From positions 1 through 55,000 of the forward strand of contig SEYY01004253.1 of assembly GCA_009176605.1 (NCBI GenBank): a DNA stretch of 55,000 bases, in the 5' to 3' direction. The position numbers and the translations under genes are program-made. Below are positions 1-49,440 of the stretch, one piece after another; within the stretch, counting starts at the first letter, position 1; every line of letters begins with the position of its first letter. The DNA comes from Armadillidium nasatum. Lineage: Eukaryota; Arthropoda; Malacostraca; Isopoda; Armadillidiidae. The notes below the pieces were generated by a model, which saw only the letters and a list, made by a program, of their open reading frames with translations, was not told where the DNA came from and did not search any database.

Positions 1-863
1 TTAGTTTGCTTTACTAAATTAGAGTGGAGGAATGATTCCTCTTTCCTGTAGATTTGGCAAATTACTTCTTAACCAATATTCTTTCTCCATTTATGATGTT
101 AAACTGTTACAACTTGGAATGGCAGATGTTATCTTCAATTCCAGAATAATGTTTCAATTTGGTATTCTCGAACTAAAAAAAATAGTTAGCGGTTAGCCCC
201 AAGTCAGTGGCCTGTAATTTATTAATATAGTTTGTAAGACTTATGATAATTAATTATTACAATTTTTGTAATTTTGGAAGTCTGTATCTCTGAAACCACA
301 CAAGTCTCAAAGTCAAAATTTTAACTGAAGATGTATATTATAGAATACTTTAGTTCATCCAACTTACAGGTTTTCAAATAACTTCCCAACAGAGATATTG
401 AAGATTAAAAATGGCAATTTTTGAAAAAATGAGATTTTTAACCATCCTGTTAAAAAAAAAAACTTTGTAAGTCTCAAACTTGAAATTATTATTAACTTAA
501 AACATAGATAAGTATCTAATTCTCCATCAATTGTAACATCTTATAATAATTGCCTTCATCCATTAATATGTCAATTTAAAAATATTTTTAAAAAAATTTT
601 AACAATGAAAATTTTTTAGGAAAAATTATAAAATACAAAAATTTTACCTTACGATAGGGTTAATATCACAATATCTGAAAATTTCTCTTAGGATTGACCA
701 GTGCTGAGATATCAAAGTTTCAAATAACCCCTATAAATGTCAAAAAATGGCCACTCTCTTGAAACCAATTTGAATTTCAAATAATTAAAAATTTATGCAA
801 AATATAAATAAATTTAAAGATGGGTTGGCAACCAACTTTGTATCACTTCATTTGGATTGACCA
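1..863. other. AT-rich non-coding flank, upstream of or within DECR1
   Basis: No recognisable gene. A 54-codon ORF at 32-196 (plus) starts MIPLSCRFGKLLLNQYS. It is basic and poor in acidic residues, as a mitochondrial presequence would be, and a weak donor (CT|GTTACA) inside it would give the phase needed to join the DECR1 exon at 1721. This is only a possibility. The rest is A/T-rich sequence with short homopolymer runs. Confidence 0.3.
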
Positions 864-1236
<373 letters not shown>

Positions 1237-1259
1237 TAACTCTTTTTTTTTTTAATGTA

Positions 1260-1719
<460 letters not shown>

Positions 1720-1720
1720 G

Positions 1721-6350
<4,630 letters not shown>

Positions 6351-6617
6351 TTAAAATCGGTTAAAACTCACAGCAATTGGGGCCAAGTTATTTACTTGCT
6401 TCGATTTCTTTAGAAGACTTATTTAGTCTTCTGGTAAATAATGTGGTACAAAAATATATTGGTATACTTGTCTATGATTGTGTGGAATGTTGAAGTCAGT
6501 TGTTTGAATTTTTATTCTTTGATTAATTTTTTACAAAATATCTGCTGGACTACAAATTTAAACGTGCTTTATTCTTACAAGCTACTGTAACAATTACCAT
6601 ATATATATATAAGGATG

Positions 6618-6698
<81 letters not shown>

Positions 6699-7591
6699 TA
6701 TATATATATAGTATATATAAGATATAACTGAAATAAATTTTTATATACTGTAAATATTAACCTGACTGACTATAAAAAAAATATTTTTAATATTTCGTGT
6801 TTTTCTTTTGGCAAAAATCTTTTTTTTTTCTTTTTATATATTTTACATTATTTTCATTACTTCTTAAGGTTTTCTTCTCTTTTAAATATTGATGTTTAAA
6901 CTTAAATCTTTTTATGTCGTCATATACTCACTTCAATATAAAAAAAAAATATATGCATTAAGAAAAATTTTTCATTTTTAAAAAAAAAATTATATTTGTT
7001 TTCAAGACTTCATTCAAGTCTTTAAGATCTGTAGTAATGTATCCGTTTTACATAGACAGCCCATGCTTATTATCGGGTAATATATTTTCCTTTTTTCACA
7101 TTTTTAGGCCTATTTCAAGTTTTAAATTTTTTTTCACTAAAATATGACCCAGTATTATCTACTGCTATATAATAAAAGAATAGCAGGCGGGGTTTCGAGT
7201 CCCCCACGTGGAGGGGCGCAACTCCTCAGCGAATTTTCCTTCTATGTTACGCATATTTATATAAATAATTCATAATACAGGTAGCTAACTGAGGGACCAG
7301 CTTGATGGGATTTTCAGCTCCATTCCTTCCACTTTGCAACAGGATACCTTTCGCTGCCAGTTATGCATTTATAACATTGCTGTTGATAATAGGTAGAAGT
7401 AACCTAAACGCTGACAGACAATTTCAAAAACTAGTAGTCTAAATTGTCGACATTATCTTTTTTCCAAAACATCAACTTTATTTTTTTTTTAAAGTAAAGT
7501 AGTTGACATTTTTTTAAAACTCGTTCAAATCGTCGGTAAAGTAAATCGTAGTGGCCATAGGACTATCACCCATCTTTTCACCATATCGTAA
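6351..7591. other. DECR1 3' flank; no gene seen
   Basis: AT-rich. An AATAAA at 6732-6737 is a possible polyadenylation signal for DECR1, though it is about 380 nt after the stop. Interrupted AT repeats lie at 6599-6720. At 7189-7215 the string GGGTTTCGAGTCCC resembles a tRNA B box followed by a GC-richer tail, perhaps a SINE remnant. Confidence 0.4.
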
Positions 7592-7826
<235 letters not shown>

Positions 7827-8050
7827 AAATAGTGAAGGGTTGGTGCGGGGTTGCCATTGACCTTAAAAGATTGAGGAACCCTGGTTGTCACGAACGACGA
7901 AAACTGCAAAAATTTTAGTTTTGAGGATTCTGCCAAAAATTCTCAACATTCCTAATAAAGATTGATTACTTTATCAGAAATAACGAAGAACTTTTATCTT
8001 AATTACCAACTTACAATTATTCCTTGAAAATACTATTTTTTTTCCTTATT

Positions 8051-8179
<129 letters not shown>

Positions 8180-8662
8180 TCACTTGCTAGCTCTCTGGGC
8201 ACCGTTAATCGCTAATCCGTTAACGAAAATGTCAACTTTAATTCGCAAAGAAATTAACGCTTATCCGTCGCTAATAGTTAACTATATACATATATATATT
8301 AAAAAAGCCTAACACTTTATTTTTGCTTAGATATGAAAACTGCCAGCTGATTAGTTCTTTCTGTACGTAAGTTTATATTAGGGTCCTTTCAAACTAGGCA
8401 AAATAGCCAATTAATTTAAACTTCTGAGTGGACAAGAAAATTTTTAAAAATATTAAATTTGTAAGATTTCAAAAGTTCTATTATGAATAAGTAAAAATTT
8501 AGTAGAAAATTTTCAATCAAACTTTGATCTATATCGATTTTTGTCACAAGAATGGAATAAAATCGTATATACAATATGTTACGTTATTCAAATATCCATC
8601 AAAAGGATATTTTGTATTGATCAGCGGTTGGACAATTTTAACAAAAATCCTAAAATTGGGAG
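8180..8662. other. Non-coding spacer with a TTAACG-rich patch
   Basis: From 8200 to 8285 the motifs CGTTAATCGCTAATCCGTTAACG, CGCTAATAGTTAAC and relatives recur in both orientations, as in the ends of decayed DNA transposons. No gene is recognised. The string above is split here as CGTTAATCGCTAATC and CGTTAACG. Confidence 0.35.
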
Positions 8663-8818
8663 ATGAACATTAAAAAGTTAAAAGATGCTGGTTTAAAGGT
8701 TGTCATTAGTGATGATAGGCCTATGTTGTGTACCATACAAGTGTATGAACAAAGAAGAATAGTTTTTAATAATCCAGACAATCATTTAGAACTAAATTTT
8801 TCTGCCCAATATACATGA
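8663..8818 (+). CDS. Short unidentified ORF (51 codons)
   Basis: Reads MNIKKLKDAGLKVVISDD, then MLCTIQVYEQRRIVF and NNPDNHLELNFSAQY, stop TGA. The composition is protein-like and not repeat-derived. In-frame stops lie just upstream and I do not recognise it. It may be a relic of a transposon or of a gene exon. Confidence 0.2.
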   Translation: MNIKKLKDAGLKVVISDDRPMLCTIQVYEQRRIVFNNPDNHLELNFSAQYT

Positions 8819-8921
8819 CCGAAAATGCTTTGGTTATTGTACAAAATATTTTTGATTAACAGATTCGTTAAAAATGTAAAAGTGTTAACGATTTTTAAAA
8901 CTACGTTAATGGAAAATTTAA

Positions 8922-9345
<424 letters not shown>

Positions 9346-9428
9346 ATCAAACAAACCATTACTTCAAACCAAAATACAGATTTCAGAAATTATTGAAGGA
9401 TTTCAATAAAGGTCAAGTGGAAATTGGT

Positions 9429-9434
9429 TTTATT
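9429..9434 (-). promoter_or_regulatory. Possible PTGES2 polyadenylation signal
   Basis: AATAAA on the minus strand, about 18 nt beyond the PTGES2 stop codon. Close, but possible in a compact 3' UTR; other AT-rich variants lie nearby. Confidence 0.35.
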
Positions 9435-9451
9435 TACATAATTAATCAAAA

Positions 9452-18603
<9,152 letters not shown>

Positions 18604-19060
18604 CTGAAATTTAAAAAAAAAAATAAAAAAAATTAGTGAAAGGCAAAATTTATATAAAATATTTCATAAACAATATGCTTGGTTACAAAACACAAATATA
18701 ATTCAGAATGTTGCTTAGTAACTTCAATGCCAACAACACAAGCCAGTGTGGAATGCCTATTTTTGGCCCTTTAAATAATTTGGTCAGGTTTACAAGCATC
18801 AATTAAAGAAGATCTATTAGAAGCCATACTGTTTCTTAAAACAAATTTATTTTGAATAAAATTTTGAAATTATTCTAGGAATTGACAAACCTTATCATCA
18901 CTATCATTTGTATTAATCCAACTCAAATTAGGAAGGAATATCTCTACTAAATGAATATATATAAATGAAGAGTACAGTTTGTTTTATAAATTTGGTTGTA
19001 TTGATTAAAAAAAAAAATAGGACTTTGCATTGTTCAAGCAAAGTTACACCCAGTTCAAAA
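18604..19060. other. Upstream region of PTGES2; dispersed repeat copy 2
   Basis: Putative promoter side of PTGES2. No clear TATA or initiator can be picked out of the AT-rich background. At 18870-18945 stands the second copy of the repeat first seen at 14808. Confidence 0.5.
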
Positions 19061-19310
19061 CTATTATATAAGAATGAGATTTTGAGTCCCATTGCCACGG
19101 AACTGCATTTGGGCTGATGTTTCTGGGTGGTAGTAATACCTAAATACAACTATAAGAATTAGGAGAATCTTCAAACCAAAGGCATAGATGGAGCCACTCA
19201 AATCAATGGCTCCAGAGCTGGAGCCAGGGCCACATCTGACAATGGCTCTGGAGCCAGAGCTGATCTGAAACAAATTTCATCAGCTCCCCAGCCCTGGGAA
19301 AATCAAATTA
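19060..19310 (-). mobile_element. Remnant of a GGAGCC-rich hAT-type element
   Basis: The minus strand begins near 19305 with CAGGGCTGGGGAGCTGATG, a hAT-like end, then repeats GGCTCCAGAGCC and CTCTGGAGCC in both orientations. No matching second end is seen. Confidence 0.45.
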
Positions 19311-19329
19311 GCACAACTACACCTTAAAT

Positions 19330-19555
19330 GCCTATGCCTTATAGCAATAAAGGCAGAGAAGGACATCACAAAAATTATTGATATTAACGTATCAATATTT
19401 CATAACACTGTTGCTAGATGCTTAAATGCTTAGAAAGTATTTTAGTACCTTTTTATTTTATTTATTTATTTTTATTTAGGTTAGGCCTATTAGCTGAGTG
19501 TTATCCTACATTTGTCCTTTAAGTCATGGTTAAGTTGAACTAGTTTATTAGATTT
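19330..19555. repeat. Direct repeat, left copy
   Basis: GACATCACAAAAATTATTGA, ACGTATCAATATTTCATAAC and ACTGT, then TTATTTAGGTTAGGCC and TAAGTCATGGTTAAGTTGAA. A diverged copy in the same order lies at 20655-20890. Confidence 0.65.
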
Positions 19556-19804
19556 AACAATTTATATACCTACATTAGTATCAATATTTTTTTTAGATTA
19601 TCTTCCTCCACCTAATTTATTATGTTATATTGTCAAAGTTACTGATAAAAGCAAGCTTTATGATGCTCGAAATCTATTTTTCCTACCTTAAATGCATTTT
19701 AATATAGCAAATTTGATTTTTCAACCCATTTTTTTTTTCCTTCAATATATATTTCCAGTTTATATTTTGAAAAAACAAAAAAAAAATACCAGGTAAGAGA
19801 TAAA

Positions 19805-20557
<753 letters not shown>

Positions 20558-20654
20558 CCGAGAGCTCATAAAAAATCAAAATGGTAGAAAAATCAAATTC
20601 AAAAATAGTTAAAGTACTAAAAATCCTATTATAAAATATAATTAGGCTGATTGC

Positions 20655-20890
20655 ACCGAACATGCCTACGCCTTTTAACGATATAGGCTGAGAATATCAC
20701 AAAAATTATCTATATTAATGTATCAATAACTTATAACACTGTATATATATTTGAAATAATTGAAAAGTACATTTGAGCACCTTTTACTTTTTTTTATTTA
20801 CGTTTGGCCAATTTTCTGGCCGGAGTACATTTTCCCTTTAACTCAAGGGTTAAAGCACAGTTAAAGTCAAACTAGTTTGTTCACATTCAT
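20655..20890. repeat. Direct repeat, right copy
   Basis: Diverged copy of 19330-19555: ATATCACAAAAATTATCTAT, TGTATCAATAACTTATAAC, ACTGT and GTTAAAGTCAAACTAGTTTG. Confidence 0.62.
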
Positions 20891-21019
20891 ATACACATTC
20901 GCAGATATTTGGCGAAAAAAAAGTAGCCACATTAAAATTTTACGCCAAAAGCAATTTTAAAAGGACAAATTTTAATTAGAGGATAATAACAAAGTTTACC
21001 CTATAATAGGGTAACTTTG

Positions 21020-23658
<2,639 letters not shown>

Positions 23659-23689
23659 TACAAGGTAAAGTACAGAAGCATCCCAAAAT

Positions 23690-26390
23690 CCAAATTCCAA
23701 TTATTCCAACATTCAAGACCTATTTTGGGACTTTGAAGTAATTTTTCCAAAAATGAGACTATGACAATTTTGTAGAATAGCAAAAGTACAATAAACAGGT
23801 CAAAGAATAAAATCTTCATTGTCCGTACTTTCTGATTAATAAGAGTTACAAGTTAAAGGACAGAAGCATCCCAAACTCCGCATTCCAATTAAATTGGACA
23901 TTATGCCATTTTTTTTTAAAATTTTTAAATCACGTTTTTGAACCTTTAAAACTATTTTGGCCCGCCAACCACTTACCACATTCCAAAGACCTATCATAGA
24001 GTAATCAAATGGTAAACAAACCACAGTTCTCTTTGGCTACGTTCGGAGTAATATCAGATAGAAATTGGATGGTAAAACCATTATCTAAATTGGACATTAC
24101 GCCATTTTTTTTTACTTTTTAAATCCCGTTTTTGAACCTTTAAATCTATTTTGGCCCGCCAACCACTTACCACATTCCAAAGACCTATCATAGAGTAATC
24201 AAATGGTAAACAAACCAATGTTCTCTTTTAGCTACGTTCGGAGTAATATCAGATAGAAATTGGATGGTAAAACCATTTTCTAAATTGGACATTACGTCTA
24301 TTTTTTTTAAATTTTTAAATCACGTTTTTGAACCTTTAAAACTATTTTGGCCCGCCAAACCACTTAGCACATTTAAAAGACCTATCATAGAGTAATCAAA
24401 TGGTAAACAAAGCAGGGTTATCTTTTGGCTACGTTCGGAGTAATATCAGATTAGAAATTGGATGGTAAAACCATTTTCTAAATTGGACATTACGTCTATT
24501 TTTTCCAATTTTTAAATCACGTTTTTAAACCTTTAAAACTATTTTGGCCCGCAAACCACTTAGCACATTCCAAAGACCTATCATATAGTAATTAAATGGT
24601 AAACAAACCAGAAGTTCTCTTTTGGCTACGTTCGGAGTAATATCAGTTAGAAATTGGATGGTAAAACCATTTTCTAAATTGGACATTACGTCTATTTTTT
24701 CCAATTTTTAAATCACGTTTTTGAACCTTTAAAACTATTTTGGCCCGCCAACCACTTAGCACATTCAAAAGACCAAACATAGAGTAATCAAATGGTAAAC
24801 AAAGCAGAGTTATCTTTTGGCTACGTTCGGAGTAATATCAGATAGAAATTGGATGGTAAAATTATTATCTAAATTGGACATTAAGAAATTTTTTTAAAAT
24901 TTTTAAATCACGTTTTTGAACCTTTAAAACTATTTTGGCCCGCCAACCACTTAGCACATTCCAAAGACCAAACATAGAGTAATCAAATGGTAAACAAACC
25001 ACAGTTCTCTTTTCGCTACGTTCGGAGTAATATCAGATAAAAATTGGATGGTAAAAAAATTTTCTAAATTGGATATTAAGTCTATTTTTTCCCGATTTTT
25101 AAATCCCGTTTTTGAACCTTTAAAACTATATTGGCCCGCACACCACTTAGCACATTTCAAAGACCAAACATAGAGTAATCAAATGGTAAACAAAGCAGGG
25201 TTATCTTTTGGCTACGTTCGGAGTAATATCAGTTAGAAATTGGATGGTAAAACCATTTTCTAAATTGGACATTACGTCTATTTTTTCCAATTTGTAAATC
25301 ACGTTTTTGAACATTTAAAACTATTTTGGCCCGCAAACCACTTAGCACATTCAAAAGACCTATCATAGAGTAATCAAATGGTGAACAAACCAAAGTTTTG
25401 TTTTGGCTACGTTGAGAGTAATATCGGTTAGAAATTGGATGGTAAAACTATTTTCTGAATTGGACATTACGTCTATTTTTTGAAATTTGTAAATCATGTT
25501 TTTGAACCTTTAAAACTATTTTGGCCCGCCAACCACTTAGCACATTCAAAAGACCTATCATAGAGTAATCAAATGGTAAACAAACCACAGTTCTCTATTG
25601 GCTACGTTCGGAGTAATATCAGTTAGAAATTGGATGGTAAAACCATTTTCTAAATTGGACATTACGTCTATTTTTTCCAAATTTTAAATCACGTTTTTGA
25701 ACCTTTAAAACTATTTTGGCCCGCCAACCACTTAGCACATTCAAAAGACCAAACATAGAGTAATCAAATGGTAAACAAAGCAGGGTTATCTTTTGGCTAC
25801 GTTCGGAGTAATATCAGATAGAAATTGGATGGTAAAACCATTTTCTAAATTGGACATTACGCCATTTTTTTAAAATTTTTAAATCACGTTTTTGAACCTT
25901 TAAAACTATTTTGGACCGCCAACCACTTAGCACATTCCAAAGACCTATCATAGAGTAATCAAATGGTAAACAAACCACAGTTCACTTTTGGCTACGTTCG
26001 GAGTAATATCAGTTAGAAATTGGATGGTAAAACCATTTTCTAAATTGGACATTACGTCTATTTTTTCCAATTTTAAATCACGTTTTTGAACCTTTAAAAC
26101 TACTTTGGCCCGTCAACCACTTAGCACTTTCAAAATCTAACAGGCGTTTCAACATTTCTCTCCACCTTTCTTTACGGCATCCTTAAGTGAAATGGTAAAC
26201 AAAGCCTTAGAGTTATCTTTTGGCTACGTTCGGAGTAATATCAGATAGAAATGGGATGGTAAAACCATTTTCTAAATTGGACATTGCCTCTATTTTTTTA
26301 AATTTTTAATCACGTTTTTCAACCCTTAAAACTATTTTGGCTCGCCAACCACTTAGCACTTGAAAATGATAAACCACAACCACTTGAAAA
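23690..26390. repeat. ~195-bp satellite array A (about 12 units)
   Basis: Head-to-tail units of 194-197 bp. Each carries GGCTACGTTCGGAGTAAT, AAATTGGATGGTAAAACC, AAATTGGACATTACG and TTTTGGCCCGCCAACCACTT. I count 12 occurrences of the TACGTT motif. AAATTGGA and TCCAATTT form an 8-bp inverted repeat in most units. Unit 12 is preceded by a unique block AACAGGCGTTTCAACATTTC (about 26138-26195). Confidence 0.95.
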
Positions 26391-26568
26391 TGATATTTTT
26401 TTTCTTGTTTGTGTCCCCACTTCATAGTTACTTAATATGCAACCAACAAAAACAGTGTCTAAGCTTAAAATTTGAAGGTTAATTATTGACAAGTATATGT
26501 CATTATCTTGGATTAATTTCATACCAGGCTATAGCAAATTCGATTTTGTAACTATTTTTTCAAGTACT

Positions 26569-29036
<2,468 letters not shown>

Positions 29037-29059
29037 GTTATTATTTATTTATTATTTAT

Positions 29060-29760
29060 TTATTTATTTGTAGAAGAAAGTTATTGCTCTGTATTGAGTC
29101 CCTTCCCATGTCGGTGTTCCTGGAAACGAACAGGCCGATAGGGTGGGCCGTCATGCTGCTTCTCATAGGGTGTCAAAATGCCCAATACCTCCCTCCTTCT
29201 GTTCGTCTGGGCCACTTCCCTGCTACGGACATTTGTTTCCGTGCGTCGGGGTTTCCTTTCTGGCTGGTAATCTTGCTGGGAGGAGGATACTACGGGCTGT
29301 CAAACCCGTCATTGACTGGTGGTCTTCGTGTCGACGAAATCACCTCTTGGAGGTAGTCCTGGCTCGATCGCGTCTGGGCCATACCAACCTTACTCATAGC
29401 TTCCTTATGGCTCGTGAGGTTCCTCCATCTTGCTCGTTTTGCTCCGCATGTTGTTCTCTTTCGGTTGTTCATCTCTTGTATGGCTGCGAGGCCGTCTCCG
29501 CCCTTCGGCGCCAGTACTTCTCTGATCTGCTCCATATCTCTCCGGCACCGCTTGGCACATATCCTATCCGAATCTGCCCACTCTTGCAGTGATCGTGTTT
29601 TTGCATTCCTATTATCTTTGAACATTTTACTCAAAATCTAATCTTTCCTTTCTGTTCGTCTTCCGTTTTGTTTAGGATTCCCCTTGTTGTTAGTTTCTTG
29701 ACATTGCATGACCGCACTCAGTGATCTGTGAAGTCCCTGTATATTTACCCTAAAAAAAAA
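29060..29760 (+). mobile_element. LINE fragment with RNase H domain (I/Jockey-type)
   Basis: Frame-shifted reading: [14 protein letters not shown] / [13 protein letters not shown] start, then [38 protein letters not shown] and VHLLYGCEA. These are the end of an RNase H domain and the C-terminal Cys-rich tail of LINEs of the I/Jockey group. The 3' end is near CCCTAAAAAAAAAATATT. Confidence 0.82.
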
Positions 29761-29774
29761 ATATTAAACACAAA

Positions 29775-29950
29775 TACAATAGAACATAGTTTCGGGAAAT
29801 AGACACTGGTTCTCACCTTATTGTGTGTTTGAGGCCTCTTCTTTTTCTACCTTTGGTTTTCCTCAATAGAACATAGTTTCCATCAATTGACACTGTTGCT
29901 CACCTTATTGTGTGTTTAAGTTTTCTTTTTCTTCCATTGGCTTCTGTTTT
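29775..29950. repeat. Two tandem ~87-bp units
   Basis: CAATAGAACATAGTTTC, then CACTG, CTCACCTTATTGTGTGTTT and a T-rich end occur twice, at about 29777 and 29863. Confidence 0.8.
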
Positions 29951-30255
29951 TCTTCAGTTGACACTTGATATACACACGACTCAATCGCCATATATACAGA
30001 ATTAAGCGAAAGATATGAGGCCTAAAATTCCTCTACCATTCCTATTATATAAATTGCAACCAAATGTCTTATAAATTAAGATTTCTTCCGAGCAGAATAA
30101 TCATTTCTTTCTTTTATTTAGATCTTCCTCGTACTTTATAACTTTTTTTAATCATCTTTTATCTTTTGTTATCAAACTACTAATACTTCATGCTTTGCAA
30201 ATTTCGAGCATTTTTGAATTATTCTGAAACAAAAATGTAATAATAAATTAAACGT

Positions 30256-31430
<1,175 letters not shown>

Positions 31431-31436
31431 TTTAAT

Positions 31437-32145
31437 ACTCTTATCACGTTTTTGAACCTTTAAAACTATTTTGGCCCGCCAACCACTTAGCACATTCCAA
31501 AGACCTATCATAGAGTAATCAAATGGCGAACAAACCAGAGTTTTCTTTTGGCTACGTTCGGAGTAATATCAGTTAGAAATTGGATGGTAAAACCATTTTC
31601 TAAATTGGACATTACGTCTATTTTTTCCAATTTTTAAATCACGTTTTTGAACCTTTAAAACTATTTTGGCCCGCCAACCACTTAGCACATTCCAAAGACC
31701 TATCATAGAGTAATCAAATGGTGAACAAACCAAAGTTCTCTTTTGGCTACGTTCGGAGTAATATCAGTTAGAAATTGGATGGTAAAACCATTTTCTAAAT
31801 TGGACATTACGTATATTTTTTAAAAATTTTTAAATCACGTTTTTGAACCTTTAAAACTATTTTGGCCCGCCAACCACTTAGCACATTCCAAAGACCTATC
31901 ATATAGTAATCAAATGGTAAACATACCACAGTTCTCTTTTGGCTACATTCGGAGTAATATCAGTTAGAAATTGGATGGTAAAATCATTTTCTAAATTGGA
32001 CATTACGTCTATTTTTTCCAATTTTTAAATCACGTTTTTGAACCTTTAAAACTGTTTTGGCCTGCCAATTACTTAGCACATTCAAAATCTAACAGGCGTT
32101 TCAACATTTCTCTCCACCTTTCTTTACGTCCTCCTTAAGTAAATG
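31437..32145. repeat. ~195-bp satellite array B (about 3.5 units)
   Basis: Same unit and orientation as array A: TACGTTCGGAGTAATATCAG at about 31552, 31747 and (with one change) 31942. It ends with the same block AACAGGCGTTTCAACATTTC followed by TCTCCACCTTTCTTTACG. Confidence 0.95.
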
Positions 32146-32402
32146 TCCGTGGTAACTTTTGTAAATCCTTAATTTTGTCTTCTCTGATGATGCGCAACAT
32201 GGAATTCTTATATTTTTTGCTTTTTATGTGACAAAATTTTCTTATTTTCTATTTTTTTGTATTTTTTAATTTTAATTTTCTTTTTTTTTTTTTTTTTTTT
32301 TTTGTTTACAAAAAGGATTTCGTTCATTTCGTGCCTTTACTGTTTTGACAGTTTTTTGAGTCCAAACAGAATGTAACCTACCAAATTTATGGTAATCTAT
32401 GG
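32146..32402. other. AT-rich spacer with a T run
   Basis: A run of about 23 T at 32281. No gene seen. Confidence 0.6.
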
Positions 32403-32579
32403 TAATAAATATTTATATAAAATGGAAATCATTTCATAAAAGCTCTATTTTGAATAAAAAGAAAATAAAAACATTGAGCGGGGTTTAATTGAACTGTGAT
32501 TGGCTGAACCTGACATGATCCCCATTTTATATAAATATTTATTTCCAGCTTAATAGGAACGAACTCCTGTTGACGACTG
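32403..32579 (-). mobile_element. Tc1-type MITE, copy 2 (5'-truncated)
   Basis: Runs from ATAAATATTTATATAAAATGG through TTGAACTGTGATTGGCTGAA to the end AACTCCTGTTGACGACTG followed by TA. It is the inverted form of the complete copy at 46476-46685. About 25 bp of one TIR are missing or diverged. First string split as ATAAATATTT and ATATAAAATGG. Confidence 0.85.
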
Positions 32580-32583
32580 TACG

Positions 32584-32768
<185 letters not shown>

Positions 32769-32901
32769 AATTTTGATTAAATTTTAAGGCCTGTTGAAAA
32801 TTTTAAAGTAATTGAAATAATGATCAACAAATGCAAGTTAAAATGTGTTTTCTATAAACACTTTGAAAAACACCCTATAAGAAAAAAAACAGTCGCATCT
32901 C

Positions 32902-33061
<160 letters not shown>

Positions 33062-33439
33062 GATGGCTTACCACACTGACTAGTGCCTTTGCCGGCGGCT
33101 TATAGTCACGTGACACTTTCTTAGGCCTCTATTATTTTAAAGCTTTTGATTGGCTAATTCTGTCACGTGACAAATACACATGTTCAAATCGACTGACAAC
33201 AAAATTTTGAAAACAAAAAAGTTAGGAAAGCGCAACATTTATAAAATTTATCTTCTAAAAATTTTAATTTGAAAATTGTAAATTTATATTTAAAAAAATA
33301 TCTTAAGACTCGAAGGAGACCAAATTCTCGTACTTTTGCGTACGAGGGAAGGGTTTTGTCTCGTACACGGTAAAGAAGGCTGAAGTAAGTCGTTATTACA
33401 ATTATGTCTTTGAAATATTTTAACTAAAGAATACTCTTA

Positions 33440-33850
33440 TACTTGAAGAAGTCGTCGAGAAAGATGAGTACTTCATTTTAATATTTAAATTACTATAGCC
33501 ATTAGCTTCTATCTCGAGGCTCACCTTAGGAGATGAACAGAAGGCACCAGTACCTATTCGGATCGCTTCATTTTGGACCATATCCAAGAGATGAAGTAAA
33601 GTGGGATAGGCCTGGCCGTAGATTATGCAGCCGTAATTCAGCTTTGTACGGATGAGAGCATAGTAGAGGAGCAGAAGCGATTTACGATCAGCAATAACAA
33701 GAGCAAGATAACAAGTAGACTTAAGATACCTGATGTGAGGAGAATATGTAAGTTGGTAATCAAGGGTGAGACAAAGAAGGTGAGAACTTGAGGCATCTAG
33801 GAGGGAAAACCATACAACACCAAGTGGTAGGGAGGAGGAAGGTGACGAAA
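33440..33850 (-). mobile_element. LINE fragment: C-terminal part of reverse transcriptase
   Basis: The minus strand reads YSPHIRYLKSTC, ADRKSLLLLYYALIRTKLNY, GCIIYGQAYPTLLHLLDMVQ, NEAIRIGTGAFCSSPKVSLE. This is the conserved RT connection region of I/Jockey-type LINEs (usual LYRSLIRSKLDYG...AIRICTGAFRTSP). Confidence 0.85.
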
Positions 33851-33866
33851 TCCCTTCAATAAAACG

Positions 33867-34013
<147 letters not shown>

Positions 34014-34172
34014 TGCGCATACATGTCAAACTTTATTAAAGCCGCAGGTTTTTTTATTATGAGACTCATGCTATTACCAATACGATTTTCGACTATATGC
34101 CATAAAACCTATGTCACCTACGTTGTTCCCATTGGAGCCCTTAGAGTCCCATAAAACCTACAACAAAACCTG

Positions 34173-37026
<2,854 letters not shown>

Positions 37027-37204
37027 AAGAATACAAAAATTTTTGTATAAATAAAAATAACAAAACTATTATTAAAATTAACTAAAGACGTTACGATTGC
37101 AAATGTAACTTAATTTAAGCCTTAATGAAACAAGACAAAACCCAACAACAAAGACAAATTCCTTATTTTTTTTTTCTACTCAATAAGGCCAATTAATATT
37201 TAAA

Positions 37205-37210
37205 TTTATT
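37205..37210 (-). promoter_or_regulatory. Possible MEMO1 polyadenylation signal
   Basis: AATAAA on the minus strand about 90 nt past the MEMO1 stop. Confidence 0.35.
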
Positions 37211-37298
37211 CCTTAAATATACAAACAGTATGGGTAGAAACAACTTACATATTACAGCCTTATTTGAATAATTCCAAGCATAATTCTTTTTTGATGAG

Positions 37299-48500
<11,202 letters not shown>

Positions 48501-49440
48501 TTTTCCACCTATTTTGAGCCAGGCCTAAGCCATGTAAATGTTATCAAAACAAACCTATAATGATAAAGGAAGAATTAAAGTAGTTTTTCCTAAAATAAAT
48601 AGAAAATGGAATTTGTCAATACACAAGTTAGATACTACTGCTAAGGCACTCGAAGTATTTTTCCCATAGTAAAAGTCTATGATTTTTCCAAGGTATGAAA
48701 ACAATCAGACTCTGTTAACAAAAGGATGAATTATTATTTAAAGATAACTGTTTATTTTAAGCAAATTTATTTAAGATAATAATAACCATAATCATGACAA
48801 GATAATAAAAAATTAATGCATATTAACTTTGTATCAATCAAAAGGAATCCTGTCATTTTTTTAAGAGCGCACACACCAAAAAAAAAAAAAAAAAAAAAAA
48901 TAAAAAAAAAAAAAAAACTATCCACTTTTTGCCAAAAAACCCAACGTTTATTAAAACACAGTCACCAAATTTTAAATGGAGCAATAAATATATGAATACC
49001 AAGTATAATATCTTTTATTAATAATATCCTAGTGTACAACAAATATTTTTAAAAATCTCGAAGATTCTTAAGCGAAAGTGTTCCACAAATAAGTTATTTA
49101 TATTCTGCTAAAGCAATTTTCAAGCCTCTCTGCTTAGAATGTTTTTCCGATAAGAGAAATGAAGATAAAGAACGAAATCCTAACTTGGAAGAGAAACAAG
49201 ATAAGAATAAAAATAGTAAAAGGCAAATTGGTTCAAAATGTTCAAAGACAATATATTGGAATTGGAAATTTATATGCGAAAAAAAATAATAAACTAAATC
49301 AGATAATAAGAATGTCTAACAGACAATCAAAAATTAACTTGGGAAAAATAATAATAAAGATCTGAAGAACTTAATTAATTTTTAAATATATATATAGTAA
49401 TAACAGAAAAAATAGTCCTATTAAGATAAATAATAAAGTG
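48501..49440. other. Upstream region of MEMO1
   Basis: Putative promoter side. An interrupted A run at 48880-48917. A 68-codon ORF at 49159-49365 is Lys/Ile/Asn-rich, matches nothing I know and is probably chance. Confidence 0.45.

Noticed and set aside
23690..26390. CRISPR-like array
   Set aside because: The whole ~195-bp unit is repeated with no unique spacers, and the sequence is eukaryotic.
29290..29634. 114-codon minus-strand ORF
   Set aside because: Antisense to the RNase H region of a LINE on the plus strand.
49159..49365. 68-codon Lys/Ile/Asn-rich ORF upstream of MEMO1
   Set aside because: Composition follows the A-rich DNA, and no motif or splice context supports it.
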